Source: Poecilobothrus nobilitatus (lineage: Eukaryota; Arthropoda; Insecta; Diptera; Dolichopodidae). From it: a stretch of DNA of 64,000 nt. Shown here one piece after another: positions 1 through 13,500 of this stretch (the first letter of the stretch is position 1; the number at the start of each line of letters is the position of its first letter). The stretch covers positions 3,968,001 to 4,032,000 of the forward strand of contig OX352773.1 of NCBI GenBank assembly GCA_947095535.1, in the 5' to 3' direction. The translations under genes and the position numbers were made by a program. Under the pieces are notes generated by a model. That model searched no databases and had not been told where the DNA came from. It saw only the letters and a list, made by a program, of their open reading frames with translations.

Positions 1-3000
1 TTCATAAAGAAAACTTCCCAAATGAAAATTGGTAAAAATTGCTAATAATAATAATACAAAAATATCTTTAAGGTATGAAATTTTTCCAAGCACGGGAATG
101 TGTAAAGATGAAAGTTTTAGTTAAAACTAAAAGTTGATCAATTTCTACACGCGTATACAATGATTACTTTCATTGTTACTATTTGAATTAATTTCCTAAT
201 AATTAACTTTTAAAGTAGCATTTCTGAATGATGGCTACCGCTCATTCTATTCTCACAGTTAACTAATTAAAGAAATAATAATGAATTTCTTTTTTATTAT
301 CAATCAATTTTTAAAACAAAATCAGCTACCTCCACCACAGGACCGACTGCAACTACACGAAAAGTACAATGCCAAAATTTATAGATTTTTAGACAAAGCA
401 AAATAACTTCTAATAATTTAACAACATTTTGTTTTTCTCAATAATAATAATAAGAAATGAAATCGTAAAACTACATGTGCTTTCATTCATACATCCATTT
501 ACATTATTATGTAATATACATGATTTTTTTTTCATTCAAAAATATTAGAAATAAAAAATTATAAAAACTGTAAACAAAATACAAAACAAACATTAGATTA
601 ATATTGAATCTGCTAAAAAAAATGTTACCGTTTAAATTTTACGACATCAAAATTTTAAATATCAACAAACGACATTTTTTTAGAGATATATTAAAAAAAA
701 ATTGTTCATATAAAATTCATATGGCTATGCACTATGAATGAAATTTGGACTTGGAAAAAAAAAATTAAATAAAAGTTAAAGTTAGTCGGATCAATACTTA
801 CGGAGATATTTACGTCAAAACCTTAAATATGATATTCCGCTCAGTCGTTTAGTCTGTACATTTGCCCACAGACATACGCACACACACACAAACACACGCA
901 CCCATGAAAACACACAAAAACAGACATGATGCTAAAAAAAATTTACAGCCTTCTACGCACCGGAGTAGCGCATTTTTGCCAAAATCTCGTGTACAAATCT
1001 CGTGTTTAGTATGAAAACAATATCTACCTTATACATAATTGTATGCGGTCGGTAAAAATTAAATCAACAACAATAAAAGCATAGCAAAGAATAAGTTACG
1101 ATTATAAAAAATATAGGAGAAAAGTTAAGTAATAAAAATTTCACATCAATTAATGAGGATAATAATAACAAAAATAACAAATACTTACACACTTCATAAA
1201 CAAAAAATTTCCAAAACAAAATACGAAAAAAACAAAAAAGGATGTGTACATATTTGTAATAAGGATATGAATAATGCATACTTAGTAAAATCAAAAAACA
1301 AAAAAAAATGTCCTTAAATACGTTAATAATTAGACAACAAATTGTCAAAGAATTTAATGAAGACAAATTACCTAAGGGGATTTTTATGAAATAATTAAAC
1401 AAAGACTACTGCATTTGCAATTACAAATTTATTTTATTTATTTTTTTTTTTTTTAAGTATCCTGATGAGTTCTGTCTAACATATGCAAAATAAAAATTTT
1501 TAACTTTATAATTTTTTCATTTCATTTTATTTAATGTTAAATTTAGATATTATGTTATGATCAAAATACGAAACAGATTCATTTTATTAATTTGGTAAAA
1601 AACTTAAAAGTTTTATAAAGATGAAAATATTTGAAATCGATAAAGAATGTTCAAAATTTATTTGAAGTGCGACATCTTAAGATTTAAATTCCATAAAACT
1701 TTAAAGTTATGGAGAGCAGCTATCACTCCAAACGATTCTACAAATCTTTACAAATTATATTGCATATTTAAAAAAAAAAAAAGGTTAATGCGACTATTTA
1801 TTTATTTAGTATATTGCAACATGAATGCCCCAGGTATCAAGGACGTTAGTTCCTTTATGGAATGTGGATTAAACAAATAGATTTGTTGTAATCTTTCTGA
1901 TAATTATTTATTATTACATTCTCTTAGTACGTGATATATTGTAAGATGCTCATTGTAATAACAGCATAATGGTCAATTTTGTGGTTCAAGCAGGCGTTTG
2001 TAGTGTTAATGCAACTATAAGATTTAAAATATTAAAAAAGTTTCATTATTTAAAAGATCAAAAAATAGAAATTATAATTTGTTAGAAAGGTAGAATTTCA
2101 AATCTAGATACAGTCCTTAAATAAGTTGAACTCGGCGCAAAATATTACTCTCAAATGTGTCCTTTAGAGAAAAACTTTTTTTATTCCAGTCTTATATTTT
2201 TAAATACAGATTCAATTTTTATTAATTCTGTAGTAAATTATTTTGTAACCTCACGATTCCAGCCATGAGAAAACAAAACTTATAATATGATAAACAAACG
2301 ATACTTCCGATTTTAGTATTGACTCTCTAAAAATTAACGAGAAATGCTAATGGAAGTTTCCATTTAATTTTTTGGAAGGAATTTTCGAAAATTCGAGAAT
2401 AAATAATTAACCTATTTACCAAAAAAAAAAAAGTTTTTAAAATTATTAAACACAACATTTATATTATGAATTTTATTTTACGATTTCAGAGTAAGTTCGT
2501 AACCCTCATTTAACAAAATTTTTTTTTTTTTTTTGCTTTTAATAGTACATAAAAGTTATAAATAATATAAAAAATGAGTTAAAAAAATATTTTTAATAAT
2601 AAAATTGCAAAAAAAATTGCTCTGAAAAAAGAAAAAGAACGCAACATAAAAAGGATGACTAGAAAATATTGCGAGTGTAGAAATTTTGTTACTAAAGAAG
2701 AAAATGAAAACAACAAAGACAACAATAATATAACCAACTATTTTAACAATATTATATAAGTAATTACAAAAAACTACAACCATCATATACCTACACTTAT
2801 TATTAAATATACAAGTTTAAGTACACATTATATATACATATACAAAAATAACGATAAAAGGCGAAACTAAAAAGCGGAAACATCTATTTATATAACAAAG
2901 TAGGTCTTTCAAATGTCCTTAAAATGATGATAGAATAATAATACATAATGAAAAAAAAAACATTTTTTTTTTATTTTTATAGGATTTTCTTACTCCTCTT

Positions 3001-3780
3001 TTCTTCTATTCACCTTGTTTTATTAACAATAAGCACCTAATGTCAGTAAAAAAATAAAATAAAAGTATTTCAACAATCTCTTTACCTCTTTACTCCTCTT
3101 GCAACAACTATAACAACAAAAACAAGGAAATTCTAAAAGGAATCGTGAAAAGCTTTCAGGATGTCGTTATAACAATTTGAAATACATCAAATATGCAATG
3201 CAAAAAAAAAAAAAAAAATCTAAATGAAAAAAATAATAAAATACAAAATTAAATGAAAACTGGGTAAAATTATACTTAAAATAAAAAACATCAAAATGTA
3301 CAGAGAATAAAAAAAACTTAAATTTAATTAAGGAAAAATTGCATGGTAAATTAATTGACAAAGTACAAATAGATAACATCACAGGATATTATCTTATTTT
3401 TTTTTTTTTTTTTTTAATATATAAAAATGACATATATATAAATAGAAAAAAAGTTAAGTACTTACATTTTATTTTTATTTAATTAATAAATATTAAACAA
3501 AATTAAATAGAGTTTTAATCGTAATCGCAATAACAATAATTATATTTACTAAAAGTATAGATAATATTTTTTAATTTTATATTATTCAAGGTAGATGTAG
3601 ATACGAATACCACTAATGCTTTTTCCTTTTTTAGCATAAAATTTGATAATTACCCTTAATCAATGTTTTACAATCTAATTTCCAAAAATACAATAATATA
3701 CATATTAACATTTACCCATATTCATTTTAATGTATTTCGATATATATACGAGTACATCAAAATTTAATTAATATATATAT
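1..3780. other. Gene-free AT-rich stretch
   Basis: No open frame here looks like protein; the longest frames are translations of poly-A/poly-T tracts. A CA-rich microsatellite lies at about 877-900, and the segment about 700-1010 is slightly less AT-rich and may be a decayed repeat. Nothing else is recognisable. Confidence 0.6.
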
Positions 3781-3790
3781 AGGGTCGTAT

Positions 3791-4058
3791 CGAAATCTCG
3801 CAAATTAAAATCTCGTGTCTCAAAATTTTCTGATTTTATACAAATATCGTTTTTTAATATCTCGCATTTCAAAATCCCATGTCTCTTTTTTTTGCCTTTA
3901 TTTTAAATTTAAAATTAAAATAAAACGTTAAAATTGCATTTTGAATTTATTTCAGGTAATCTTTAATTAATGAAAAAAAATTATTTTCGATTTAAAACGC
4001 GAGATTATGATTATGATACGAGAATTTTAAACGTGGTATTTTATAGCCAACCCTTTAT
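3791..4058. repeat. Possible short MITE-like repeat
   Basis: The left edge reads AGGGTCGTATCGAAATCTCG and the right edge ends in CAACCCT, so the outermost 5-7 bases are an imperfect inverted repeat inside TA-rich flanks. The interior repeats the words AAATCTCG and CTCGTGTCTC several times on one strand, and CGCGAGATT and TACGAGAATT near the right edge are their inverse. This looks like a small decayed palindromic element, but the terminal match is too short to define borders securely. Confidence 0.3.
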
Positions 4059-4296
4059 ATAATATAATATATATTTAAATCAAATCTAATATAATTTCAA
4101 TACTATCCACCGTGACATAACAACATTTTGGGATTTTATTTCTGAATAGATAATTTTGGCCGAACATGTAATGCTTATGAAGTTATGACATTGTCATTTC
4201 CAACAAAATATTTATGTGAATCTGGGTTTTCATAGTATACAGCTAGAAAAATAAAATACAGAAATCGGTGAAATTATTCAGCAGGAAACTGTTCAG

Positions 4297-4328
4297 TTCT
4301 CTACTATAAAATTGAATATAGTAGAGAA
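4297..4328. repeat. Perfect 12-bp inverted repeat (hairpin)
   Basis: TTCTCTACTATA at 4297-4308 is followed after 8 bases by its exact reverse complement at 4317-4328. No T-run or gene context suggests a terminator. It may be the core of a decayed foldback element or chance. Confidence 0.7.
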
Positions 4329-5107
4329 TATACCTAGTATTATTTTTTTAAATTTTCAATATGTAACGGTTCCATTAAAAATTTTAAACCAATAAGAGTT
4401 TCTCGGTAAAAAATGGTTTACATAATACAGAATTCGTTATTCGGTAATAAAAACCGCTAGTAGCATTTAGTTAAAAATTGTATTTACTTTTAAAATAGTC
4501 TGCCTTTAAGAACTCAACTTTTTTTTTTTAAATATTAAAATCCCATATTCAAATTCGTTTAATATACAAGAAGATAATAAAAAATAATTTCCCATATTTT
4601 TATAGGAAATTTTATATGTGGAAAACAAGGTATTATTTTTGACCTACTTCTATTTTTTGTTATATATATATTCTATACAATAACAGTTTATGTTGAAAAA
4701 AAATATAATTTTCCATCTAAAATCCTAATCTAATATTAGGTTAGGGTAATATTCTTATTATTACTTTTTATTTAAAATTTCCCTTTCAAAAAGTATCGTC
4801 TTGTATTAAATGAACTACGAGTTAAGTAATGATATTAAAAAGCTCCTCAAACATTTTCTCACACATTTTAGTCCAAGTGATAATTGAGTTTTTCTCGAAT
4901 TGGAAGAGATATTATTTAGTATATAACATATTTTTTAAATATACATATATCATTTAGAGGTTATATAATAATAAAAAAGACTACATTTTTAAGAAGTTTA
5001 TATTACATTTTTATTTTTTTAACTTAGCAAACTTAGAAAAATAACATATTGTATAAAATTAAATAGAATCTTATTATAATATAAATTATTAATAATTTCC
5101 AAAAAGT
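4329..5107. other. Gene-free stretch downstream of the Myb/SANT gene
   Basis: AT-rich sequence with no supported coding region. The part nearest 5,107 probably holds the 3' untranslated region of the minus-strand gene that ends there. Confidence 0.5.
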
Positions 5108-5987
5108 TTAACTGTTTTTGTTATTATTTTTATTTTTTTTTAATTTTAGTTCTTTTATTTCCAATAATTTTTTTCTTATTTCAAGTTCTTCTTTTTTGAA
5201 TTTTTCATTTTGAATATTATGTCGTTTTATTTCTTCGAAAAGTTCTTTTAAAATATTGTTAGTTTCCTCACTAACTTTTAATGTTTTTTCAATTTTATTT
5301 GATATATTTTTAAGAGTTGCTGTCTGCTCTTCTATACATATTTCAATACTATTTTGTGATTTACGTCGCTTTGATCTTGGCGATTTATGTTCTTCATCTT
5401 CATCTTCATCTTCGTCTTCGTCTACATCTTCGTCTTCGTCTCCATTTCCATCTTCATCTTCTACTTCAACTTCATATTCATTTGTCAATGCTTTACAGAA
5501 CATATGTTCAGAAATGGAATTAGCATTTGAATTATCACCTGATAAACAAACACTGTCATTATCATCTTCAAGACATTCAACATCGTCATAAATACCACAT
5601 ATTTTGGCAATAGTATCTTCAACACGTGATGTCGGTAAAATGTTGTTGGATGAGTTAGCTGCCTTTTCATTATGTTTTAATTTTCTTTTTATATTACTTT
5701 TCCAATCAAACCATACCTTAAAAAAACACACATAGACACATGTAGAAAATTAATCAATTGACTGATAAATTATGCAAAAAAAAAAAATATTCATTATATA
5801 TACCTTTTTCCATCCAGCAAGACTTTTATTTGGTGGACCTTCATGATTTAAAAGATTTGTCAGTTCTTCCCAAAGAGATTTAATCTGATTTTTATTAATT
5901 CCAGTTGTAAGACCTCTTGCTATATCAGAATGTTCTTTCATAAATTTGATATAAATTTGTTCTTGCTTTGTGTTCTTATGTTTTCCC
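5108..5987 (-). CDS. Myb/SANT-like DNA-binding protein, last two exons (5' exon not found)
   Basis: Two exons are visible: 5987-5804 and 5716-5108, joined across a 95-base GT..AG intron in phase 0 (AAG|GTATAT ... TTAAG|GTATGG). The first encodes GKHKNTKQEQ, then a segment with FMKEHSDIARG and NHEGPPNKSLAGWKK, continued in the second exon by VWFDWKSNIKRKLK. This is the trihelix Myb/SANT-like domain found in zeste-like and transposon-associated insect proteins (KW..F..EHPDIARG, LN..GP..K....WKKVW.DWK). After it come a serine/asparagine-rich linker, an acidic run of alternating Glu and Asp (about 22 residues, encoded by a GAAGAT-like hexanucleotide repeat), a basic SPRSKRRK patch resembling a nuclear signal, and a C-terminal coiled coil rich in Glu and Lys. 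The upstream exon, with the start codon, must end in two bases of a split codon; I could not find it with confidence. It could be a host transcriptional regulator or an accessory gene from a Harbinger-type transposon; no transposase lies beside it. Confidence 0.75.
5391..5466. repeat. Hexanucleotide microsatellite inside coding sequence
   Basis: A run of CTTCAT/CTTCGT/CTACAT units on the + strand encodes the alternating acidic tract of the minus-strand Myb/SANT-like protein. Wobble differences between units keep it from being a perfect repeat. Confidence 0.8.
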
Positions 5988-8900
5988 CTAAAAAAACAAA
6001 AACGATAGTTAAAAATAAGTTACTATATATTATTATATATATTTCTTCAATTAATTTTAAATTTATTAAAAACATTACAATCAATTAAAATTAAAAAAAA
6101 ATTTTAAACACTGCAATTTCTCTTATGGAATTTAATTAACTTGCGGAAGATGAATTTAAGAACATGCGCAATTCATATTATTTTCATAATATGAAATGAA
6201 AATTTAAAAAAAAAACAAAGCTTTCACAAATAAATTGATAGACATAGGAGAAGAATATATTAACAAGGAAAATTAAAACATTTAAAAATCTATTTCTTTA
6301 TAATTTTTATTTACACGAAGAATTTTTACTTACATAATTAAATATTTGTAAATTAATTAAAGAAATATTTTCACTTTTTTTAAATTTTACAACAAATTCA
6401 CCCTCTTTCTATTTCAAGACCAAACAAGCCACTGATGAAACAAAGAGACACAGTAATACACAATTTAGAAAAAAATACACGAATTCATTTCACCTCGTTA
6501 CTCGACACTCGTTAGTCGTTTACAAAGAAAAAAAAACTTCTAAAACGTAGTCAACACCTGCTAATATATCAGGTTACTCTGGCAATTGTAAAAAAAAAAT
6601 ATATATATATATAAAAGTGAAATGTATTTTTGCTTTTCAAGTGTTTATTGAAGAAAAACTGTGTGTGTCTAAAATTCAAACAAACTTTTGTAAATTTAAA
6701 AATTCTCATGAATGTTATTTAGAAGAAGATGTTTTAAATATTAATGAAATAATTTTTGTTGTAATTTTATTACCATTCTGCTTACCAAAATTTTCTAAAT
6801 TAAATTATAATTATAACATAAAATAAAACTTATTAAAATTATTGAAAATATTGTCATGAAATTTAAAATGTAAATAATTTTTTTAATACATTTTAGAAAT
6901 AGGTATGTAAATATAATTATGTACTCTATAAACAAAAAAACACTTTCAAATACAAATTACACAAACAAAACATAAATTTTGTACTGTGCTGTGTGGTAAA
7001 CTCAAATTCACTACAATAAAAAACAAATCCACCATTATGTGAATTGTGGAATAATATAACGAATCGAATTCAATTCACCTTTACGATTTAAATAAATGTA
7101 TATATGTATATACAAAGCACACTACACTACACAGTACACACTATACTATACACAATATAAATACATAAATTTTGCTTTCTAACTATATAAGAGAAATAAT
7201 TTCTTCTCAGAGTAATGACATAATGAGTTGAATAAGTAATGGACTAATGAATGAGTGAGTATGCATTTTGTTTTTAGTGATATGCACTCTTTTTATATTT
7301 ATTTGTAATTGTATTAATGTATGCAGTAAAATTTGTATGGACGGACAATGGATAGTTATGGACATCCTCATTTTTAAATAATATAGAGATACAAAAATTG
7401 AAATAAGGAGCTGTTGTTATGTGATTACTGTTCCTAATAGTAATAAAAAGGTCCAATTGAAAGAATTTTATCTATTGAAAAATAAAACACTTTTCTATTT
7501 TGTATTTAAACAATTATGGATCAATATTCTCATGGAATGTATCAAAAAACCTTATTAATTTAATTCATACCACATAAATCTTTTAAAAAAAAAAATCTCT
7601 TCTATTAAAAATTAAAGTAAGCAATTTCATACCTATCTACAAATCCGCTTATATAAAATGTAATTTTGGGTTTATAATTTGCTTTACATTTTTTTTTCTT
7701 TGCCTTCAAACTTTGTCTTACTTAGCTTAAAATACCTTTTTATGTATTTGACTGAGTTTTCAAGCTATCTTTAATAAGTTTTTCATCTTCGTGCCTATTG
7801 ATTTTTTTTTGCTTTTTCATTTCGACGAACCTTTTTCTTCTACTTCAATTGTTATTGAAAAAATTGAAGAATTAGTTGGGAAATTGTAAAAAATTTGTTG
7901 AGAATCAGAATAATCTTTTGAAAAATCTAAAACAAAATGTTCATTCGATATTTCCCAGTTAATTTCGCAAAATTATCTTCAGTTGGTGGTATTAATAAAA
8001 TAATACTTCTTTTAGAAAATTTACAAAACATAAGTGGAAAAGAGATTCACCTCACTATACAGTATAACAGTATACACACATGTACACTATAATAATTTAA
8101 TTTTACAAAAATCAAAGCGGAAACAAATTCTCTTTGAAATATCTGATATTCCCCAAACAAATGCAACAAAATATTTTTTTTTTTCGAATTCAAATCATAT
8201 TTGTGAAATGTGAATTATACAATTATTAAACTATACGAATTACGAAATATGATTTTGAAAAAAATGTTCATATTTAACGATTAGAGATTAGAGAGAGAAT
8301 TCTCAGAGAAATATGAAAAATTTTATGTTAAGTTTTCAAAACTTATCATTAATACAAAACAATATTTCAGACTTCAATCATATATCACAAAATATTTTCA
8401 AAATCTAAAAATTTCATTAGTAAAATTTGAATTTATGATTGTTGAATTCCATTCATAATCGACAAAAATTTATAATTTCATTTCGTAAAAAGTTAATTTA
8501 AAACATGCGCCATTTATAGTTTTAAAACTACCAAATTTATTTATTTTTAAGAAAGAAAATAGTTTTTTTTGTACGAGTATAGTTATTTATTACAAGATAC
8601 ATACCGTATTTATTGGATTTAACGTTGAAAAATTTTATTATTCTTGTACCTATTTTAATAAATTCTTTTTCACATTCTTTTACACACCAAATGTGATGCA
8701 CACTCGAGACTAATGAATGGTAGTATAGTAAGTATGGTATATATGGTACCTAATAATGCATGGTTGGATTAATGGATTGTTGGAAATACAAAATAACTGA
8801 CGTGGTTAGGAGAAGGGTGACTGGTGATTGGTGACGTCAAATAAGAGTAAAATAATTCTCTTCACCTCACAACGAGGTGAATATGTAAATCATTTTTATA

Positions 8901-9189
8901 GTATACACATTTTTAAACATCATTATAAATAAATATTATCATAAACTAAAAATAATAAGAAATAAAATTTTTACAATGAAAATTAAGCAAAATTCGGTTT
9001 AAAATTTGAATATTTATTTTATTTTTATTGAATATTTAACATTACATTTTTCAATCGTTATTATTTAAAAAAAAAAATTAATTTTTTAACATGCTTTAAT
9101 AATTAAAAAATTTATACTTATGGTATAAATTATGGAAAAAATTAAAATTAATTAAATAAATTATTTGATTTTTCAGTTTTATTAATAAA
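5988..9189. other. Gene-free stretch; possible 5' region of the Myb/SANT gene
   Basis: The missing first exon and promoter of the minus-strand Myb/SANT gene should lie here. Candidate donor-like sites occur (minus-strand GTAAGT near 6329-6334) but none follows a usable start codon in phase. A less AT-rich patch at about 8690-8885 contains a palindromic TGACGTCA, a CREB/ATF-type site, which might mark a promoter. Otherwise there are only A/T runs and short low-complexity repeats. Confidence 0.4.
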
Positions 9190-10514
9190 ACGAGGAAGAG
9201 TGCAGTAGAGTAGACTGTGTCAACTCTGGGATACCCGTATGAACGTAATATATCCTATTATAAAACTTGATCATCTTTTAAAAACATTCAGATGTTTTAG
9301 TACCGAACTACAGAGATATATTTATGTAAATTGTGGAGTTGTATGACAGCTACCCGAATCTATTGCGCCTAGCTTCATTAATTTCCAAGAAATGCAAGAA
9401 GCCTAAACCGGCTGCATTAGATCAATCAAATTTTACAAAAGTTTTTGGCATGCAACTCGACACTTTTTCACTAAATTTCAGATAGCTAGATTCAATAGAC
9501 ACTGAGTTATTTTCATTTAAAAAGAGAAGTTGTATGGCAACTACCCGAACCTGTCATATCATCACAACCAAATTTTACAGAAGTTATTGCCACAAAACTT
9601 GATCATCATTCGCAAAATTTCAGATACCTAGATTAGACAGACACTGGGTTATTTCTATTTAAAGAAAGACGTTGTATGGCAGCTACTCGAACCCGGGGGC
9701 CGAAAATGCTGGAGTTAAATAATAAAACTAACAATTTTACAAAAGTGACGCAAAAAAATTTTCAGCCTCCTAGCTCCTCTATTTTTTGAGTTATCGTGCG
9801 GACGGACACTGAGTTCTTTTCATTTAAAAAGAGATTTTGTATGGCAGCTACCCGAACCCGTCGCACCACCACAACCAAATTTTGCAGAAGTTGTTGCCAT
9901 AAAACTTGATCATCATTTGCAAGATTTCAGACGCCTAGCTTTATTAACTTCCAAGAGGTGCAAGAAACCTGAATCGGCTGCTCTAGACCAACCAAATTTT
10001 ATAAAAGTTGTTGGCATATAACTCAACACCTCTTTACTAAATTTCAGATTCCTAGCTTCAATAAACACTGAGTTATTCTCATTTAAACGGAGAAGTTGTA
10101 TGGCAGCTACCCGAACCCGCCGCACCAACACAACCAAATTTTACAGAAGTTGTTGCCATAAAACTTGATCATCATTTGCAAAATTTCAGAAACGTAGCTT
10201 GAATAGATACTGAGTTATTTCTATATAAAGAAAGAAGTTGTATGGCAGCTACTCGAACCCGCCGACCGAAAATGTTGGATTTAAATAGCAAAACTAACAA
10301 TTTTTCAAAAGTGACGTAAAATTTCAGCCTCCTAGCTTCTTTATTTTTTGAGTTATCGTGCGGACGGACGGACGTACATGGCTTAATCGACTCAGAATTC
10401 GATTCTGAGCCTATCCATACCTTTGACACTGTATCTAGCTCGGCTCCTTTAAGGTGTCACAAACGTAATGGCAAATTTATTATACCCTTGAACATAGTTC
10501 ATACGGGTATAAAA
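9190..10514 (-). repeat. TATACCC repeat family, copy 1
   Basis: Read on the minus strand the copy starts with TATACCCGTATGAAC, continues with a small hairpin partner GGGTATA, then GTTTGTGACACC, GAGCTAGATA, CAAAGGTATGGAT, GCCATGTACGTCCGTCCG and GCACGATAACTCAAAAA. It ends with an inverted copy of the head (GTTCATACGGGTAT type; + strand ATACCCGTATGAACG near 9230) and a tail ending CTCTTCCTCGTTTT. Copy 2 at 35.6 kb shares all of these landmarks in the same order, which is what defines the family. No coding capacity is preserved. Similar GCCATGTCCGTCCGTCCG-containing repeats are widespread in fly genomes as I remember them. Exact borders and target duplications are not resolved. Confidence 0.75.
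9367..10380. repeat. Internal tandem duplication, about 565-bp period, two units
   Basis: The landmark AGCTTCATTAATTTCCAAGA at about 9371 recurs as AGCTTTATTAACTTCCAAGA at about 9937, and the unit end GTGCGGACGG at 9796 recurs at 10358. Inside each unit a shorter motif, GTTGTATGGCAGCTACCCGA, recurs (near 9344, 9531, 9672, 9837, 10096, 10238), so the array is a repeat within a repeat. Confidence 0.8.
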
Positions 10515-13500
10515 AGGTATTAATTAATTTAAATTAAACCAATAATTATGTTTCCAAAATTTGTTTTCATTACAATTTTTATATTTTTTTTTCCTAATGG
10601 AGATGGAAATCTTCCGAAGACACCAATAATTTCTCCTTGGTAGTGGCAGATTATTACTGACTAAACGCACTTCCCCCATTTTCCAATATAATGGGATGCA
10701 AACCCTAAATGGTAATGCAGTATATTGACTACAGAGTATTTAATCAAAAGTCCCTTCAATGTCTCGTTGTGCGTCAGGCATCTGAATTTAACACATTAAC
10801 GTTAGATTCTTATACACATTAACTCATTAACGTTACATAACTCATTTGTGCAACGATTTAGATAGGAAATGCGTACTTTAAAAAACCGTAGACTTATACA
10901 TTCAGCCTTGTTTTTATTACTTTAAATTTATTAAATGTAATGAATATTTAAATGAAAGTTACTTTTTAGACTTAAATACATATAGTAGACTTCTTAGACT
11001 TAAATATAAGTTCAAGTTTTAAGTTTATAATATTATAAGTTAAACAACATATTTTCTTGGTTTTAGTTTTTTTTCATTTTTAAAATTCTCAGTTAGTTTT
11101 TACTCCTCTATTATCAATCGCTCATTTTAGTTACTAAAACATCTATCGCAGCTAATGGCCCCAGCTTTCTTGTAACTGAACCTTTTATTACAAGCCTGAA
11201 ATTTATAAACTTACATAGTTAGACTGTCACTCTCATTCTCCTTTAAACTGTGTTATTGTACATCTATTCTATGGTCTTCTGCCTTAAGTTGAAATAATAC
11301 TTTTTATAAAAATTTTCCATTCAAGTTTTAATTTTTAAAACTTAAAAAACTAATTTTACCAGTAGTAATCAAATTTTATTTTCTTTCCAAACTCAAGTCT
11401 CACCTATAATGATTTTTTAAATATTTTATTTATTATTTTATTTTTATTTAAAGTACATATAATAATATAATCTATTACTTTTGTGCAACTCGAACTCAGT
11501 ATTTACACATTATTTTTACTTGTAAATTGCAAAAATACCAAAAATTTTTTATAACAAGAACTTTTTCTTTGAAGTCATTTTCAAATTGTTGCAAATAGAG
11601 TAAAAAATCTTTTTTGATTATTTAAATAATGATGTAATTCATGTTATACAACTTTTAAAATAACAAAATAAAATTCATTTCATAAAATTCGAATCCTTAA
11701 ACTTATTCAATTCAATACGCGCAAGACCTTGAAAATACAAACATAAAAACATTCATTAATAATAAATGAACCTCTAAAAAAATGCAATAAAGGAGCACAA
11801 TTTGAATCGATTCCATTCCCAAGGAAAATATCAGGACATTATATAAAACATTAAAAACAACGTTAGATTTTGTTTTTACCGAGAAAAATAAAAAAAAAAA
11901 TTTACAATTTTATTCTCGTCATCTAAATCAAAAAAATACCTACCAAATAAATTGTTAAGAGTGTTAAATTCAAATAAGGGGAATATACTTAAATATCTCG
12001 CGGCGAATATCAAATCTATTTGTGTACAAACATTAAAAAAGTGCAAATGATAAACAAAAATTTTATTTTCTTTTTTTTTTTCATTAATTCTTAAAAAACA
12101 AGAAAAAGCATTACATACAATATTATTATAGTGGCATCTATACTCACATTAATTTTACACCATCAACATTAAACGGATGGCTTTTATATGTGCACATGTC
12201 CGTTTAACATAATTTATCCTCTGTTACTTCTAAAGTATTATCTTACTTTATATCTGCAAATAGCCACCAAATATTTTTTATTTATAAAACATCCTTCCTC
12301 TTCCTCTTTTAAATTCCAAAATCTCAACCTTTTGTCACCCACTAATCGCGAATTCAATAGAAAAAAATATAAAAAATTGCAATAATTGAACTTTAGGTTG
12401 AATGAGTTATCCTGAATACCTAAACCAGTCAACTTACCAGCCTAAATGTATGCATTAATGACAACAAGCATTCGACATAATTGCTAACAAAAAAAAGTAA
12501 AAATAAACAACATAAACAGTTAAAACAGCCGCCATAAAAAGAAAACCAAAAAAAAAAAAAAAAACAGTAGATTTCTTCCAAAAGAAAAAAAACTTTAAAT
12601 TTAAATTCAAATAATAGGGTAAAGTCATGAGTAGATGAAAATTAAAATCTACAACAAAAAAATAAAAACAAAAACAACATTAACAGTAAAAAAAAAATAA
12701 TTAGAAAAAGGAATAGAAAATAAATTTCCAAAAAAAAAAAAAGTTGAAAAGCAATACAAAAAAAAAAACTAAAATTTTTTTTTTTAATTTGCTTGAGCGC
12801 CCCGTGATTTGAATGCCCATCACACTACCTGTTTTTTATTTAAAATTTTTCCAATGTACATTTAGCATCTTTAGCATTTTTCATCATCATAACTCATACC
12901 AATTATTATTTCCAACAACATATGTATATCATATACATATTAACATAATATACATACTAACACACACGTAATGACATTAATGTCATATACATGAGTTAAT
13001 TTTTTTTTTGTTTTTTATTTATCTATTATTCAAATAAATGCAAGTTTAATTTGTAGAATTATGTAAGTTTTAATGTATATGTAAATATATATTTTGTATC
13101 CATATATAAGTATATATGTACATTCTACTGGTCAAGTTGCTTTTTAGTTGTTTGTAATCATAAAGAAAGTAAAAAGAAATTGCAAATGAAAATTGCAAAA
13201 AAAGAAACCGTTAAAAAATTTTAACAGCAGTCACCCACCCTGTCGAATCATTTGACATTTTGTGTTTTTTTTTTTTGTAAATTTCAGTTATCTACAAGTA
13301 CTTGTATTTTTACATCTATCAAATTTAATCTTTAGATTTTTAAGGGATGAGGATGAGGATGCTTATACTAAATTCATATTTTATAGTTTGAAAAAATTTT
13401 GTTCAAGAGGTTATGGTTAATTTTAGAAAAAGTTGAATTTTAACATTAATTGTTTTTTAAAAATTTTTTAAAAGCAAATAGAAAAGGCTGTGAAGCATAT

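Noticed and set aside
1064..1402. 112-codon minus-strand frame rich in Phe, Leu and Ile
   Set aside because: It is the translation of A-rich sequence, with no family resemblance or splice context. The same applies to similar frames at 19,860-20,114, 52,879-53,121 and 57,049-57,306.
5256..5591. Serine-rich frame on the + strand
   Set aside because: It is the opposite strand of the acidic repeat in the Myb/SANT-like gene.
6120..6340. Candidate first exon of the Myb/SANT gene (ATGTTCTTAAATTC..., or a GTAAGT donor near 6,330)
   Set aside because: Neither gives a start codon with an open frame ending in the required two-base phase before a convincing donor.
6487..8884. Possible 2.4-kb element bounded by TTCACCTCGTT and AACGAGGTGAA
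   Set aside because: Only about 11 bases match, similarity stops immediately inside, and no target duplication or coding region supports it.
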